A stretch of 64,000 nt of DNA from Pseudomonas muyukensis (GCF_019139535.1 NZ_CP077073.1:1748001-1812000), one strand, 5' to 3'. Shown: positions 44,289 through 54,857, numbered from the stretch's first letter. The notes: generated from the sequence alone by a model not told the origin. Numbers and translations: made by a program.

Positions 44289-45158
44289 ATGAACGATGAA
44301 ACCTCCGGCCCGGTGCCGAACGAGCCAGCGCGCAGCAGTGTGTCGGCCCTGGCGCCGCCGATCGTGGCCTCGGCGGCCAAACGTATCCAGGCATTCACCG
44401 GCGACCCGGATTTCATGACCTCCCTGGCCCGTGGCCTGGCGGTGATCCAGGCCTTCCAGGAACGCAAACGCCACCTGACCATCGCCCAGATCAGCCACCG
44501 CACGGAAATCCCCCGGGCGGCGGTACGGCGTTGCCTGCACACGCTGATGAAGCTTGGCTATGCCACCACCGACGGTCGCACCTATTCATTGCTGCCCAAG
44601 GTGCTGACCCTGGGGCATGCCTACCTGTCCTCGACACCGTTGGCGGTTTCGGCGCAGCCCTACCTGGACCGCATCAGCGACCAACTGCACGAGGCGGCCA
44701 ACATGGCCACCCTGGAAGGCGACGACATCCTTTACATAGCGCGCTCGGCCACGGTGGAGCGGTTGATCTCGGTCGACCTGTCGGTGGGTGGACGGCTACC
44801 GGCCTATTGCACGTCGATGGGGCGCATCCTGTTGGCGGCGCTGGACGATGCCAGCCTGCACGAGTACCTGGAGCGCGCCGACCTGAAGGCGCGGACCAGC
44901 CGCACGCTGCACGATGCGCAATCGCTGCTGGCCTGTATCCAGCAGGTGCGCGAGCAGGGTTGGTGCGTGGTCGACCAGGAGCTGGAGCAGGGGCTGCGCT
45001 CGATTGCCGTGCCTATCTACGACGCCTCGGGGCAGGTGCTGGCGGCGTTGAATGTGAGTACCCATGTAGGCCGGGTCAGCCGTGGCGAGTTGGAGCAGCG
45101 GTTCCTGCCGATCCTGCTGGCAGCCAGCCGGGATCTGTGCCACCAGTTGTTTGGTTGA
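44289..45158 (+). CDS. pcaR: IclR-family regulator of the beta-ketoadipate pathway
   Basis: The product is 289 residues. A 35-residue flexible N-terminus is followed by the IclR winged HTH (SLARGLAVIQAFQERKRHLTIAQISHRTEIPRAAVRRCLHTLMKLGY) and the effector domain with LPAYCTSMGRILLAAL and WCVVDQELEQGLRSIAVPI, all typical of PcaR/PcaU/PobR-type IclR proteins. It responds to beta-ketoadipate, activating pcaIJ, pcaF, pcaBDC and pcaK while repressing itself. The PcaR boxes at its own promoter and at pcaK, pcaI and the porin support the call. Confidence 0.95.
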   Translation: MNDETSGPVPNEPARSSVSALAPPIVASAAKRIQAFTGDPDFMTSLARGLAVIQAFQERKRHLTIAQISHRTEIPRAAVRRCLHTLMKLGYATTDGRTYSLLPKVLTLGHAYLSSTPLAVSAQPYLDRISDQLHEAANMATLEGDDILYIARSATVERLISVDLSVGGRLPAYCTSMGRILLAALDDASLHEYLERADLKARTSRTLHDAQSLLACIQQVREQGWCVVDQELEQGLRSIAVPIYDASGQVLAALNVSTHVGRVSRGELEQRFLPILLAASRDLCHQLFG

Positions 45159-45159
45159 G

Positions 45160-45515
45160 TTGCAGGAGCCGGCCTCTACCGCGCTGCCTGCTTCGCCAGC
45201 AAGGCTGGCTCCTACAGGTATGGCAGGCCGTGACCGGTGGAGGAGCCGGCTTGCCGGCGAACACCGGCACGGCCGGTGCCATCCACCGCGGCGCCTGGAT
45301 CGCCAGCAAGCTGGCTCCTCCTACGGGGCGGGGTACGCCGCAAACGTGTAGGAGCCGGCTTGCCGGCGAACACCGGCACGGCCGGTGCCATCCACCGCAG
45401 CGCCTGGTTCGCCAGCAAGCTGGCTCCTACGGGGCGGGGTACGCCGCAAACGTGTAGGAGCCGGCTTGCCGGCGAACACCGGCACGGCCGGTGCCATCCA
45501 CCGCGGCGCCTACCG
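45160..45515. repeat. Tandem REP/REPIN array, about three units of 107-109 bp
   Basis: 'aggagccggcttgccggcga' recurs at 45241, 45350 and 45457. Each unit continues with 'acaccggcacggccggtgcc', 'atccaccgcagcgcctggtt', 'cgccagcaagctggctccta' and 'cggggcggggtacgccgcaa'. A partial opening unit starts just after pcaR. The array occupies the pcaR side of the 627-bp pcaR-pcaK gap. Confidence 0.92.
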
Positions 45516-45536
45516 CTAGTGCATCAACAAGATCCT

Positions 45537-45551
45537 GTGCGATAAACGCAC
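45537..45551 (+). promoter_or_regulatory. PcaR box upstream of pcaK
   Basis: GTGCGATAAACGCAC matches the PcaR consensus GTTCGATAATCGCAC at 13 of 15 and is itself a near palindrome. It lies about 240 bp before the pcaK start, implying a long pcaK leader. Confidence 0.65.
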
Positions 45552-45629
45552 AGTGTCGCCTGCGGCGAATTGCACCGCCCCAGCCTGCTGATTAATGTCT
45601 GTCGCACACGTCGGCTGCGCCGACCGGAC

Positions 45630-45637
45630 AATAACAA
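45630..45637 (+). promoter_or_regulatory. Crc/Hfq CA motif in the pcaK leader
   Basis: AATAACAA is a perfect AAYAAYAA motif, the Hfq/Crc target for carbon catabolite repression in Pseudomonas. It sits 20 bp upstream of a tiny leader frame. Confidence 0.5.
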
Positions 45638-45656
45638 CAGGCCCGAGGGCACCCCC

Positions 45657-45698
45657 ATGAATATGCTCCCTTCGCTGTCGCAGTTGCATTCCGGCTAA
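45657..45698 (+). CDS. Possible 13-residue leader peptide upstream of pcaK
   Basis: ATG AAT ATG CTC ... GGC TAA encodes MNMLPSLSQLHSG. GAGGG lies about seven bases before the ATG. It ends 87 bp before pcaK. A leader peptide could couple translation or transcription of pcaK, but a frame this short can arise by chance. Confidence 0.3.
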   Translation: MNMLPSLSQLHSG

Positions 45699-45778
45699 TT
45701 TCTCGCCGCGCTATCCGTTGTCTCCTGTTGCTGTGCATGGCTCATGCGCAGTAGCGTGCCTGCGCCTACCTTCCGGAT

Positions 45779-45786
45779 AACAATAA
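45779..45786 (+). promoter_or_regulatory. Crc/Hfq CA motif overlapping the pcaK start codon
   Basis: AACAATAA is a perfect AAYAAYAA motif whose last base is the A of the pcaK ATG. The ribosome site there is weak (CCGGAT), so Hfq/Crc binding would block initiation directly. Confidence 0.6.
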
Positions 45787-47132
45787 TGAACAAACCGCAA
45801 TCCGCCGTCGGCCACTGCCTCGACGTGCAGTCCTTGATCAATGCCCAGCCCTTGTCTCGCTACCAGTGGCGGGTGGTGATCCTGTGCTTCCTGATCGTTT
45901 TCCTCGACGGCCTGGATACCGCCGCCATGGGCTTCATCGCCCCGGCGCTGTCCCAGGAGTGGGGGATCGACCGTGCCAGCCTGGGCCCGGTGATGAGCGC
46001 CGCGTTGATCGGCATGGTGTTCGGCGCATTGGGTTCTGGCCCGCTGGCCGACCGCTTCGGGCGCAAGGGCGTGCTGGTGGGAGCGGTGCTGGTGTTCGGC
46101 GGGTTCAGCCTGGCCTCGGCTTACGCGAACAATGTCGAGCAGTTGCTGGTGCTGCGGTTTCTCACCGGGCTGGGCCTGGGGGCTGGCATGCCCAATGCCA
46201 CCACGCTGCTGTCCGAGTACACCCCCGAGCGGCTCAAGTCGCTGCTGGTGACCAGCATGTTCTGCGGTTTCAACCTGGGGATGGCCGGCGGCGGGTTCAT
46301 TTCCGCCAAGCTGATCCCGGCCTACGGCTGGCACAGCCTGCTGGTGATCGGCGGCGTGTTGCCGTTGCTGCTGGCGCTGGTGTTGCTGGTCTGGTTGCCG
46401 GAGTCGGCGCGGTTCCTGGTGGTGCGCAACCGTGGCAGCGACAAGGTGCGCAAGACCCTGGCGCCGATCGCCCCGGCGCTGGTGGCCAAGGCGGCGAGCT
46501 TCAGTGTGCCGGAGCAAAAGGCCGTGGCGGCGCGCAACGTGTTCGCGGTGATCTTCTCGGGTACCTATGGAGTGGGCACCCTGCTGCTGTGGCTGACCTA
46601 CTTCATGGGCCTGGTGATCGTCTACCTGCTGACCAGCTGGCTGCCGACGCTGATGCGCGACAGTGGCGCCAGCATGGAGCAGGCGGCATTCATCGGCGCG
46701 CTGTTCCAGTTCGGAGGCGTGCTCAGCGCGGTGGCGGTGGGCTGGGCGATGGACCGCTTCAATCCGCACAAGGTGATCGGCCTCTTCTACCTGCTGGCCG
46801 GCGTGTTCGCCTACGCGGTGGGGCAGAGCCTGGGCAACATCACCTTGCTGGCGACCCTGGTGCTGGTCGCGGGCATGTGCGTGAACGGCGCGCAATCGGC
46901 GATGCCATCGCTGGCGGCGCGGTTCTACCCGACCCAGGGGCGGGCCACGGGCGTCTCGTGGATGCTCGGTATTGGCCGCTTCGGCGCGATCCTGGGGGCC
47001 TGGAGCGGGGCGACGCTGCTGGGGCTAGGCTGGAACTTCGAGCAGGTGCTGACGGCGCTGCTGGTGCCGGCGGCCCTGGCGGCCGTGGGGGTGGTGGTCA
47101 AAGGGCTGGTAAGCCACGCGGATGCTACCTGA
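45786..47132 (+). CDS. pcaK: 4-hydroxybenzoate/protocatechuate transporter
   Basis: The product is 448 residues, the known PcaK length, with twelve membrane segments of the aromatic acid:H+ symporter MFS family. FLDGLDTAAMGFIAPAL in TM1 carries the DGxD motif required for aromatic uptake, and GPLADRFGRKGVLVGAVL is the loop 2-3 MFS signature. It imports 4-hydroxybenzoate and protocatechuate and contributes to chemotaxis. It has a PcaR box and Crc/Hfq motifs upstream. Confidence 0.95.
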   Translation: MNKPQSAVGHCLDVQSLINAQPLSRYQWRVVILCFLIVFLDGLDTAAMGFIAPALSQEWGIDRASLGPVMSAALIGMVFGALGSGPLADRFGRKGVLVGAVLVFGGFSLASAYANNVEQLLVLRFLTGLGLGAGMPNATTLLSEYTPERLKSLLVTSMFCGFNLGMAGGGFISAKLIPAYGWHSLLVIGGVLPLLLALVLLVWLPESARFLVVRNRGSDKVRKTLAPIAPALVAKAASFSVPEQKAVAARNVFAVIFSGTYGVGTLLLWLTYFMGLVIVYLLTSWLPTLMRDSGASMEQAAFIGALFQFGGVLSAVAVGWAMDRFNPHKVIGLFYLLAGVFAYAVGQSLGNITLLATLVLVAGMCVNGAQSAMPSLAARFYPTQGRATGVSWMLGIGRFGAILGAWSGATLLGLGWNFEQVLTALLVPAALAAVGVVVKGLVSHADAT

Positions 47133-47175
47133 GCTGCAGGCGTGCTGAGGCCTACGGAGCTGAAGCTGACAAATG

Positions 47176-47209
47176 GTTCGATAATCGAACATAAGTGCGA
47201 TTATCGGAT
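47176..47209. promoter_or_regulatory. Tandem PcaR boxes at the pcaIJF promoter
   Basis: GTTCGATAATCGAAC (47176-47190) is a perfect palindromic PcaR box and GTGCGATTATCGGAT (47195-47209) a second, inverted one, 4 bp apart and about 95-130 bp before the pcaI start. A PcaR dimer pair at this position would activate pcaIJF. Confidence 0.85.
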
Positions 47210-47304
47210 TGTTTGCCCCTGCCGGCTTCCTTAATCTGGGCCCATCGCAGCGCAGCATCGGCCCGCTGCTCACTGACCCGACTCGACCTGACCAGGAGTC
47301 TCCA

Positions 47305-48165
47305 ATGGCAGCAATCCTCTCGCTTCACGAGGCTGTGAAGCAGTTTGTCCACGACGGCGACAGCGTCGCCCTCGAGGGCTTCACCCACCTGATCCCCAGT
47401 GCCGCCGGCCACGAAATCATCCGCCAGGGCAAGCGCGACCTGACCCTGGTGCGCATGACCCCGGACCTGATCTACGACCAGCTGATCGGCGCCGGCTGCG
47501 CGCGCAAGCTGGTCTTCTCCTGGGGGGGCAACCCCGGAGTCGGCTCGCTGCACCGCCTGCGCGATGCCGTGGAGAAGCACTGGCCGCACGCCATCGAGAT
47601 CGAGGAACACAGCCACGCCGACCTGGCCAACGCCTATGTCGCTGGCGCCTCCGGCCTGCCGTTCGCCGTGCTGCGTGCCTACGCCGGCTCCGACCTGCCG
47701 AAGGTCAACCCGCTGATCAAGTCGGTGACCTGCCCGTTCACCGGCGAGGTACTCGCCGCGGTGCCCTCGTTGCGCCCGGACGTCACCGTGATCCACGCGC
47801 AAAAGGCCGACCGCAAGGGCAACGTGCTGTTGTGGGGCATCCTGGGCGTGCAGAAGGAAGCGGCATTGGCCGCCAAGCGCTGCATCGTCACCGTCGAGGA
47901 AATCGTCGACGACCTGAACGCGCCGATGAACGCCTGCGTGTTGCCGACCTGGGCCTTGAGCGCGGTGTGCCTGGTGCCCGGTGGCGCCCACCCGTCCTAC
48001 GCCCACGGCTACTACGAACGCGACAATCGCTTCTACCAGGCCTGGGACCCGATCGCCCGCGACCGCGAGGCGTTCAGCGGGTGGATCGATACTTATATCC
48101 GCGGCACCGCCGACTTCACTGAATTCCAGGCCAGGTTGGCCAGCACCGCGGAGGCCGCGCAATGA
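47305..48165 (+). CDS. pcaI: 3-oxoadipate CoA-transferase subunit A
   Basis: The product is 286 residues from the ATG at 47305, preceded by CAGGAG. It is the alpha subunit of a class I CoA-transferase, with LEGFTHLIPSAAGHEIIRQGKRDLTLVRMTPD and HAQKADRKGNVLLWGI typical of the PcaI/CatI group. With PcaJ it transfers CoA from succinyl-CoA to 3-oxoadipate. It overlaps pcaJ by 4 bp (ATGA) for stoichiometric expression. Confidence 0.96.
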   Translation: MAAILSLHEAVKQFVHDGDSVALEGFTHLIPSAAGHEIIRQGKRDLTLVRMTPDLIYDQLIGAGCARKLVFSWGGNPGVGSLHRLRDAVEKHWPHAIEIEEHSHADLANAYVAGASGLPFAVLRAYAGSDLPKVNPLIKSVTCPFTGEVLAAVPSLRPDVTVIHAQKADRKGNVLLWGILGVQKEAALAAKRCIVTVEEIVDDLNAPMNACVLPTWALSAVCLVPGGAHPSYAHGYYERDNRFYQAWDPIARDREAFSGWIDTYIRGTADFTEFQARLASTAEAAQ

Positions 48166-48940
48166 ACTATTCCACCGCCGAAATGATGACCGTCGCTGCC
48201 GCCCGCCGCCTGCGCAATGGCGCGGTGTGCTTCGTCGGCATCGGCCTGCCGTCCAAGGCCGCCAACCTGGCGCGGCTGACGTCGTCGCCCGATGTGGTGC
48301 TGATCTACGAATCCGGTCCGATCGGCGCCAAGCCCAGCGTGCTGCCGCTGTCGATCGGCGATGGCGAACTGGCCGAGACCGCCGACACCGTGGTGCCGAC
48401 CGGCGAGATCTTCCGCTACTGGCTGCAAGGCGGGCGCATCGACGTGGGCTTTCTCGGCGCCGCCCAGGTCGACCGTTTCGGCAATATCAACACCACCGTG
48501 GTCGGCGACTACCATGCGCCCAAGACCCGCCTGCCCGGGGCGGGCGGTGCGCCAGAGATCGCCGGTTCGGCCAGGCAGGTGCTGATCATCCTCAAGCAGT
48601 CGACGCGGGCCTTTGTCGACAAACTCGACTTCATCACCTCGGTCGGCCATGGCGAGGGCGGCGACTCGCGCAAGCGCCTGGGCCTGCCCGGTGAAGGGCC
48701 GGTGGGCATCATCACCGACCTGTGCATCATGACGCCGGAGCAGGGGACCTACGAGTTCGTGGTCACTTCGATCCACCCGGGGGTGAGCCGCGAACAGATT
48801 GTCGCTGCCACCGGCTGGCCGATCCGTTTCGCCGACAGCGTGGTCGAAACCCCCGCGCCGAGCGCAGTGGAGCTGTCGGCGCTGCGCGACCTCGAGGCGC
48901 GTACCGCCGCCGCCCATGGCCAGATGGCAGGAGAAGCCTG

Positions 48941-48941
<1 letters not shown>
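48162..48941 (+). CDS. pcaJ: 3-oxoadipate CoA-transferase subunit B
   Basis: The product is 259 residues. [14 protein letters not shown] is the CoA-binding loop and [12 protein letters not shown] carries the catalytic glutamate (E of ESG) that forms the glutamyl-CoA intermediate. The C-terminal part has [27 protein letters not shown]. It overlaps pcaI by 4 bp and pcaF by 1 bp (TGATG). Confidence 0.96.
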
Positions 48942-50143
<1,202 letters not shown>

Positions 50144-50157
50144 CGTGGCGCGCGGCC

Positions 50158-50275
50158 CTGTAGGAGCGGCCTTGCGTCGCGATAGGGCTGCGCAGCAGCC
50201 CCAGCAATCTCCGATAAATCGCGATCCTGGGGCCGCTGCAGGCCCCTTTCGCGCCACAAGGCCGCTGCTGCAACG
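50158..50275. repeat. Inverted REP pair between pcaF and pcaT
   Basis: 'ctgtaggagcggccttgcgtc' type sequence at 50159 faces 'cgccacaaggccgctgctgc' at about 50253, with 'gggctgcgcagcagcccc' between. It fills most of the 210-bp gap and splits the pca genes into pcaIJF and pcaTBDC transcripts. Confidence 0.8.
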
Positions 50276-50353
50276 CTTGGTGTCCGGTAGCGGAACGAGT
50301 TTGTTACTGGGTATGTCTAGACTGTGCAGTGACCTCCCAGGAGTAAAAACACC

Positions 50354-51643
50354 ATGACTTCCAGTTATTACACCGGTGAAGAACGCAGCAAGCGCATCTT
50401 CGCCATCGTCGGCGCGTCGTCGGGCAACCTGGTGGAGTGGTTCGACTTCTATGTCTATGCCTTCTGCGCCATCTACTTCGCCCCGGCGTTCTTCCCCTCC
50501 GACGACCCCACGGTACAACTGCTCAACACCGCCGGGGTATTCGCCGCGGGCTTTCTGATGCGGCCCATCGGTGGCTGGATCTTCGGCCGCCTGGCCGACC
50601 GCCACGGGCGCAAGAACTCGCTGATGATCTCGGTGCTGATGATGTGCGGCGGCTCGCTGATCATCGCCTGCCTGCCCACCTATGCCAGCATCGGCGCCTG
50701 GGCGCCGGCCTTGCTGCTGCTGGCGCGGCTGATCCAGGGCCTGTCGGTGGGCGGCGAGTATGGCACCACGGCTACCTACATGAGCGAAGTGGCGCTGCGT
50801 GGCCAGCGCGGGTTCTTCGCCTCGTTCCAGTACGTCACCTTGATCGGCGGCCAGTTGCTGGCGGTGCTGGTGGTGGTGATCCTGCAGCAACTGCTCAGCG
50901 AGGATGAACTGCGCGCCTACGGCTGGCGCATCCCGTTCGTGGTCGGGGCCATCGCCGCGCTGATTTCGCTGATGCTGCGCCGCTCGCTGAAGGAAACCAG
51001 CAGCGCCGAGACGCGCCAGGACAAGGACGCCGGCACCATCAGCGGGCTGTTTCGCAATCACGCCGCGGCTTTCGTCACGGTGCTGGGTTATACCGCCGGC
51101 GGTTCGCTGATCTTCTACACCTTCACCACCTACATGCAGAAATACCTGGTCAACACCGCCGGCATGAACGCCAAGAGCGCCAGTTTCGTGATGACCGGCG
51201 CGCTGTTCCTGTTCATGGTTTTGCAGCCGCTGTTCGGCATGCTCTCCGACCGGATCGGCCGGCGCAATTCGATGCTGCTGTTCGGCGCCCTGGGCACGCT
51301 TTTCACCGTGCCGTTGCTGATGGCGCTGAAGACCGTGAGCAGCCCGTTGCTGGCCTTCGTGCTGGTGAGCCTGGCATTGTGCATCGTCAGTTTCTACACC
51401 TCGATCAGCGGCCTGGTGAAGGCCGAGATGTTCCCGCCGCAGGTGCGCGCGCTGGGCGTCGGCCTGGCCTACGCGGTGGCCAACGCGGTGTTCGGCGGTT
51501 CGGCCGAGTACGTGGCCCTGGGCTTGAAAACCCTGGGGATGGAGAACACCTTCTACTGGTACGTGACGGCCATGATGGCCGTGGCCTTCCTGTTCAGCCT
51601 GCGCCTGCCGAAGCAGGCGGCGTACCTGCACCATGACCACTAA
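50354..51643 (+). CDS. pcaT: MHS-family MFS transporter (3-oxoadipate/dicarboxylate uptake)
   Basis: The product is 429 residues with twelve membrane segments. [27 protein letters not shown] at the N-terminus and [21 protein letters not shown] are hallmarks of the metabolite:H+ symporter (KgtP/ShiA) group. The position in the pca operon and P. putida precedent indicate 3-oxoadipate uptake. It is preceded by AGGAGTAAAAACACC and followed 9 bp later by pcaB. Confidence 0.93.
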   Translation: MTSSYYTGEERSKRIFAIVGASSGNLVEWFDFYVYAFCAIYFAPAFFPSDDPTVQLLNTAGVFAAGFLMRPIGGWIFGRLADRHGRKNSLMISVLMMCGGSLIIACLPTYASIGAWAPALLLLARLIQGLSVGGEYGTTATYMSEVALRGQRGFFASFQYVTLIGGQLLAVLVVVILQQLLSEDELRAYGWRIPFVVGAIAALISLMLRRSLKETSSAETRQDKDAGTISGLFRNHAAAFVTVLGYTAGGSLIFYTFTTYMQKYLVNTAGMNAKSASFVMTGALFLFMVLQPLFGMLSDRIGRRNSMLLFGALGTLFTVPLLMALKTVSSPLLAFVLVSLALCIVSFYTSISGLVKAEMFPPQVRALGVGLAYAVANAVFGGSAEYVALGLKTLGMENTFYWYVTAMMAVAFLFSLRLPKQAAYLHHDH

Positions 51644-51652
51644 GGACGTTGC

Positions 51653-53005
51653 ATGAGCCACCACCTGTTCGATGCCTACTTCACCGCCCCGGCCATGGGC
51701 GAGGTGTTCTCCGACCGCGGCCGGCTGCAAGGCATGCTCGATTTCGAGGCGGCCCTGGCCCGCGCCGAGGCCAGCGTCGGGTTGGTGCCGCACACCGCGG
51801 CGATGGCCATCGAGGCGGCCTGCAAGGCCGAGCGCTACGAGGTGCGGGCCCTGGCCGATGCCATCGCCGTGGCCGGCAATTCGGCGATTCCGCTGGTCAA
51901 GGCCCTGGGCAAGGTGGTCGCCAGCGGCGTGCCCGAGGCCGAACGCTATGTGCACCTGGGGGCAACCAGCCAGGATGCGATGGACAGCGGGCTGGTGCTG
52001 CAGTTGCGCGAGGCCCTGGCGCTGATCGAGAACGACCTGGCCAGGCTGGCCGACACCCTGGCCCGCCAGGCCTTGCAGCATGCCGATACGCCCTTGGTCG
52101 GGCGTACCTGGTTGCAGCACGCCACGCCGGTGACGCTGGGCATGAAGCTGGCCAGTGTGCTGGGGGCGCTGACCCGCCATCGCGAGCGGCTCAAGGCCTT
52201 GCGTCCGCGCTTGCTGGTGCTGCAGTTCGGCGGCGCTTCCGGCAGCCTGGCGGCCCTGGGCAGCAAGGCATTGCCGGTGGCCGAGGCGCTGGCCGGGCAG
52301 TTGCGCCTGGCACTGCCCGAGCAACCCTGGCACACCCAGCGTGACCGGCTGGTGGAGTTCGCTGCGGTGCTGGGCCTGATCGCCGGCAGCCTGGGCAAGT
52401 TCGGCCGGGATGTCAGCCTGCTGATGCAGACCGAGGCCGGCGAGCTGTACGAGCCCGGCGCGCCGGGCAAGGGCGGCTCCTCGACCATGCCGCACAAGCG
52501 CAACCCGGTGGGTGCGGCGGTACTGATCGCCGCCGCTACCCGGGTGCCGGGGCTGCTGTCGACGCTGTACAGCGCCATGCCCCAGGAGCATGAGCGCAGC
52601 CTCGGCCTGTGGCACGCCGAGTGGGAAACCTTGCCGGCGATCTGCTGCCTGGTTTCCGGTGCGCTGCACCAGGCCCAGGTGATCGCCGAAGGCATGCAGG
52701 TGGATGCCGCGCGCATGCGCCACAACCTCGACCTGACCCAGGGGCTGGTGCTCGCCGAAGCGGTGAGCATCGTCCTGGCCCAGCGCCTGGGCCGCGATCG
52801 CGCCCATCATCTGCTGGAACATTGCTGCCAGCGTGCGGTGGCCGAGCAGCGGCACTTGCGCGCGGTGCTCGGCGACGAGCCACAGGTCAGCGCCGAGCTG
52901 TCCGCTGAAGAGCTCGACCGCCTGCTCGACCCTGCCCATTACCTCGGCCAGGCCCGCGTCTGGGTGGCGCGCGCGGTGGCCGAGCATCAACGTTTCACTG
53001 CCTGA
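51653..53005 (+). CDS. pcaB: 3-carboxy-cis,cis-muconate cycloisomerase
   Basis: The product is 450 residues, a fumarase/aspartase superfamily member. The signature GSSTMPHKRNPVGAAV (GSSxMPxKxN) is present, and HLGATSQDAMDSG is the conserved first region. It lactonises 3-carboxy-cis,cis-muconate to 4-carboxymuconolactone. It lies 9 bp after pcaT and 11 bp before pcaD. Confidence 0.97.
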   Translation: MSHHLFDAYFTAPAMGEVFSDRGRLQGMLDFEAALARAEASVGLVPHTAAMAIEAACKAERYEVRALADAIAVAGNSAIPLVKALGKVVASGVPEAERYVHLGATSQDAMDSGLVLQLREALALIENDLARLADTLARQALQHADTPLVGRTWLQHATPVTLGMKLASVLGALTRHRERLKALRPRLLVLQFGGASGSLAALGSKALPVAEALAGQLRLALPEQPWHTQRDRLVEFAAVLGLIAGSLGKFGRDVSLLMQTEAGELYEPGAPGKGGSSTMPHKRNPVGAAVLIAAATRVPGLLSTLYSAMPQEHERSLGLWHAEWETLPAICCLVSGALHQAQVIAEGMQVDAARMRHNLDLTQGLVLAEAVSIVLAQRLGRDRAHHLLEHCCQRAVAEQRHLRAVLGDEPQVSAELSAEELDRLLDPAHYLGQARVWVARAVAEHQRFTA

Positions 53006-53016
53006 AGGAGACCGCT

Positions 53017-53808
53017 GTGGCGCACGTGCAACTGGCCGATGGCGTACTGCATTACCAACTCGATGGACCGGCCGCTGCCCCAGTGCTGGTGTTGTCCAAC
53101 TCGCTGGGGACCGATCTGCACATGTGGGATGCGCAAGTGCCGGAGTGGGCCGAGCACTTTCGGTTGCTGCGCTATGACACCCGCGGCCATGGCGGCTCGC
53201 TGGTCAGCGCGGGCCCCTACAGCATCGAGCAATTGGGCGGTGATGTGCTGGCCCTGCTCGATGCCCTGGATATCGACAAGGCCCACTTCATCGGCCTGTC
53301 CATGGGCGGCCTGATTGGCCAGTGGCTGGGTATCCACGCGGGCAATCGCCTGCTCAGCCTGACCTTGTGCAACACGGCGGCGAAGATCGGCAGTGACCAG
53401 GTGTGGAACAGCCGCATCGATACCGTGCTCAAGGGCGGCTGTCAGGCCATGCACGCGCTACGTGATGCCTCCATCGCCCGCTGGTTCACCCCGGCATTCG
53501 CCCAGGCGCAGCCGGCCGCAGCCCAGCGCATCTGCCAGATGCTGGCGCAAACCGCGCCCGAGGGCTACGCGGCCAACTGCGCTGCGGTGCGCGACGCCGA
53601 TATGCGTGACCAGCTCAAGCAGATCCAGCTGCCGACCCTGATCGTCGCCGGCAGTGCCGATGCGGTGACCACCCCGGCGCATGGTCGTTTCTTGCAGGCC
53701 GGTATCCTGGGGGCCGAGTACGTCGAATTCACCGCCGCGCACCTGTCCAACGTCGAGGTCGGCGCGCCGTTCAGCCGGCGTGTGCTCGATTTCCTGCGCA
53801 GCCGTTGA
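53017..53808 (+). CDS. pcaD: 3-oxoadipate enol-lactonase
   Basis: The product is 263 residues, an alpha/beta hydrolase. It starts with GTG at 53017 after GAAGGAGA. The nucleophile elbow is FIGLSMGGLIGQ, the oxyanion region LVLSNSLGTDLHMW, and the catalytic Asp/His lie in VAGSADAVTTPAHG and AAHLSNVE. It hydrolyses the enol-lactone to 3-oxoadipate. It is a separate chain here, not fused to pcaC as in some bacteria. Confidence 0.97.
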   Translation: MAHVQLADGVLHYQLDGPAAAPVLVLSNSLGTDLHMWDAQVPEWAEHFRLLRYDTRGHGGSLVSAGPYSIEQLGGDVLALLDALDIDKAHFIGLSMGGLIGQWLGIHAGNRLLSLTLCNTAAKIGSDQVWNSRIDTVLKGGCQAMHALRDASIARWFTPAFAQAQPAAAQRICQMLAQTAPEGYAANCAAVRDADMRDQLKQIQLPTLIVAGSADAVTTPAHGRFLQAGILGAEYVEFTAAHLSNVEVGAPFSRRVLDFLRSR

Positions 53809-53818
53809 GGAGTACACC

Positions 53819-54214
53819 ATGGACGAGAAACAACGCTACGAAGCCGGCATGCAAGTGCGCCGCGCGGTGCTGGGCGATGCCCATGTGGACCGCAGCCTGG
53901 AGAAGCTCAATGACTTCAATGGCGAGTTCCAGGAGATGATCACCCGGCATGCCTGGGGCGATATCTGGACCCGCCCCGGCTTGCCCAGGCATACCCGCAG
54001 CCTGATCACCATCGCCATGCTGATCGGCATGAACCGCAACGACGAGCTCAAGCTGCACCTGCGCGCCGCGGCCAACAACGGCGTGACCCGCGAGCAGATC
54101 AAGGAAGTGATCATGCACAGCGCGATCTATTGCGGGATACCGGCGGCCAATGCCACGTTCCACCTGGCCGAGTCGGTGTGGGATGAGCTGGGGGTGGAGT
54201 CGCGCACCAGGTGA
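53819..54214 (+). CDS. pcaC: 4-carboxymuconolactone decarboxylase
   Basis: The product is 131 residues, the usual single-domain length. DFNGEFQEMITRHAWGDIW and LHLRAAANNGVTREQIKEVIMHSAIYCGIPAAN are the family core including the catalytic Glu/Cys/His region. It decarboxylates 4-carboxymuconolactone to the enol-lactone used by PcaD. It is the last pca catabolic gene here, 10 bp after pcaD, followed by a REP pair. Confidence 0.97.
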   Translation: MDEKQRYEAGMQVRRAVLGDAHVDRSLEKLNDFNGEFQEMITRHAWGDIWTRPGLPRHTRSLITIAMLIGMNRNDELKLHLRAAANNGVTREQIKEVIMHSAIYCGIPAANATFHLAESVWDELGVESRTR

Positions 54215-54227
54215 CTTGAGATATCGC

Positions 54228-54315
54228 CGGGGCTGCTGCGCAGCCCATCGCGACACAAGGCCGCTCCCACAGGGTTTGCACAGGCCTGTGGGAGCGGCCT
54301 TGTGTCGCGATGGCG
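54228..54315. repeat. Inverted REP pair after pcaC
   Basis: 'gcgacacaaggccgctccca' (54249-54268) and 'tgtgggagcggccttgtgtc' (54287-54306) are exact reverse complements with an 18-nt loop, which would make a strong transcript-end hairpin. Confidence 0.88.
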
Positions 54316-54332
54316 CCCCAGCATTTCCCTGG

Positions 54333-54857
54333 TCAGATCGCCGCTTTCTTCTGGCGGATGGCCACCGGCCCGGCATTGGCCTCAACGGCTTTTTTCAATT
54401 CAGGGCACAGCCCGAGCATGAACGCCAGCTCCGCCACCACGAACAGTGGCCCGATGATCAGCCCGCTGAGGTCATCGACGAACGCCGGCTTGCGCCCTTC
54501 GTACCAGTGGCCGACGAACTGGATGATCCAGCCCACCACGAATGCGCCCAGCCCGGCCGCCAGCCACAGCCCGGTGCCTTGCACCGCCAGCGCTTGCCCG
54601 GCCCACAGGCACAGGCCCAGCAACAGCCCCATCACCAGGCCCAAGCGCAGGTCCAGGCGCAGGTAGAACCACACCGACCAGCCCGCCAGCAGCAACGCCG
54701 GTGACAGCCAGAGCCCGGCCAGGTCCCAGCCGGGGCGCGACAGCAGGATGGTCACCGCCAGCACGATCAGCGGAATGCCGATGAAATGCGTGGCGATATT
54801 GCGTGGGTCGCGGTGATAGGCCGCGTATTGACTCAAATGCTCGACGAGGTTTTTCAT
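54333..54857 (-). CDS. DUF962/Mpo1-like membrane protein
   Basis: The product is 174 residues from the ATG at 54857 (GGAGGA eight bases upstream). NLVEHLSQYAAYHRDPRNIATHFIGIPLIVLAV is the DUF962 N-terminus with conserved His residues, and FVGHWYEGRKPAFVDDLSGLIIGPLFVV the C-terminal motif. Four membrane helices are apparent. The yeast relative Mpo1 is an iron-dependent dioxygenase acting on 2-hydroxy fatty acids; a similar role here is possible but untested. It is divergent from the Crp/Fnr gene. Confidence 0.88.
   Translation of the reverse strand: MKNLVEHLSQYAAYHRDPRNIATHFIGIPLIVLAVTILLSRPGWDLAGLWLSPALLLAGWSVWFYLRLDLRLGLVMGLLLGLCLWAGQALAVQGTGLWLAAGLGAFVVGWIIQFVGHWYEGRKPAFVDDLSGLIIGPLFVVAELAFMLGLCPELKKAVEANAGPVAIRQKKAAI

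Noticed and set aside
45160..45530. Open frames of about 70-100 codons in the pcaR-pcaK gap
   Set aside because: They are translations of the tandem REP units (repeated GLLANQ/RLAGEHRHGRCH blocks), not genes.
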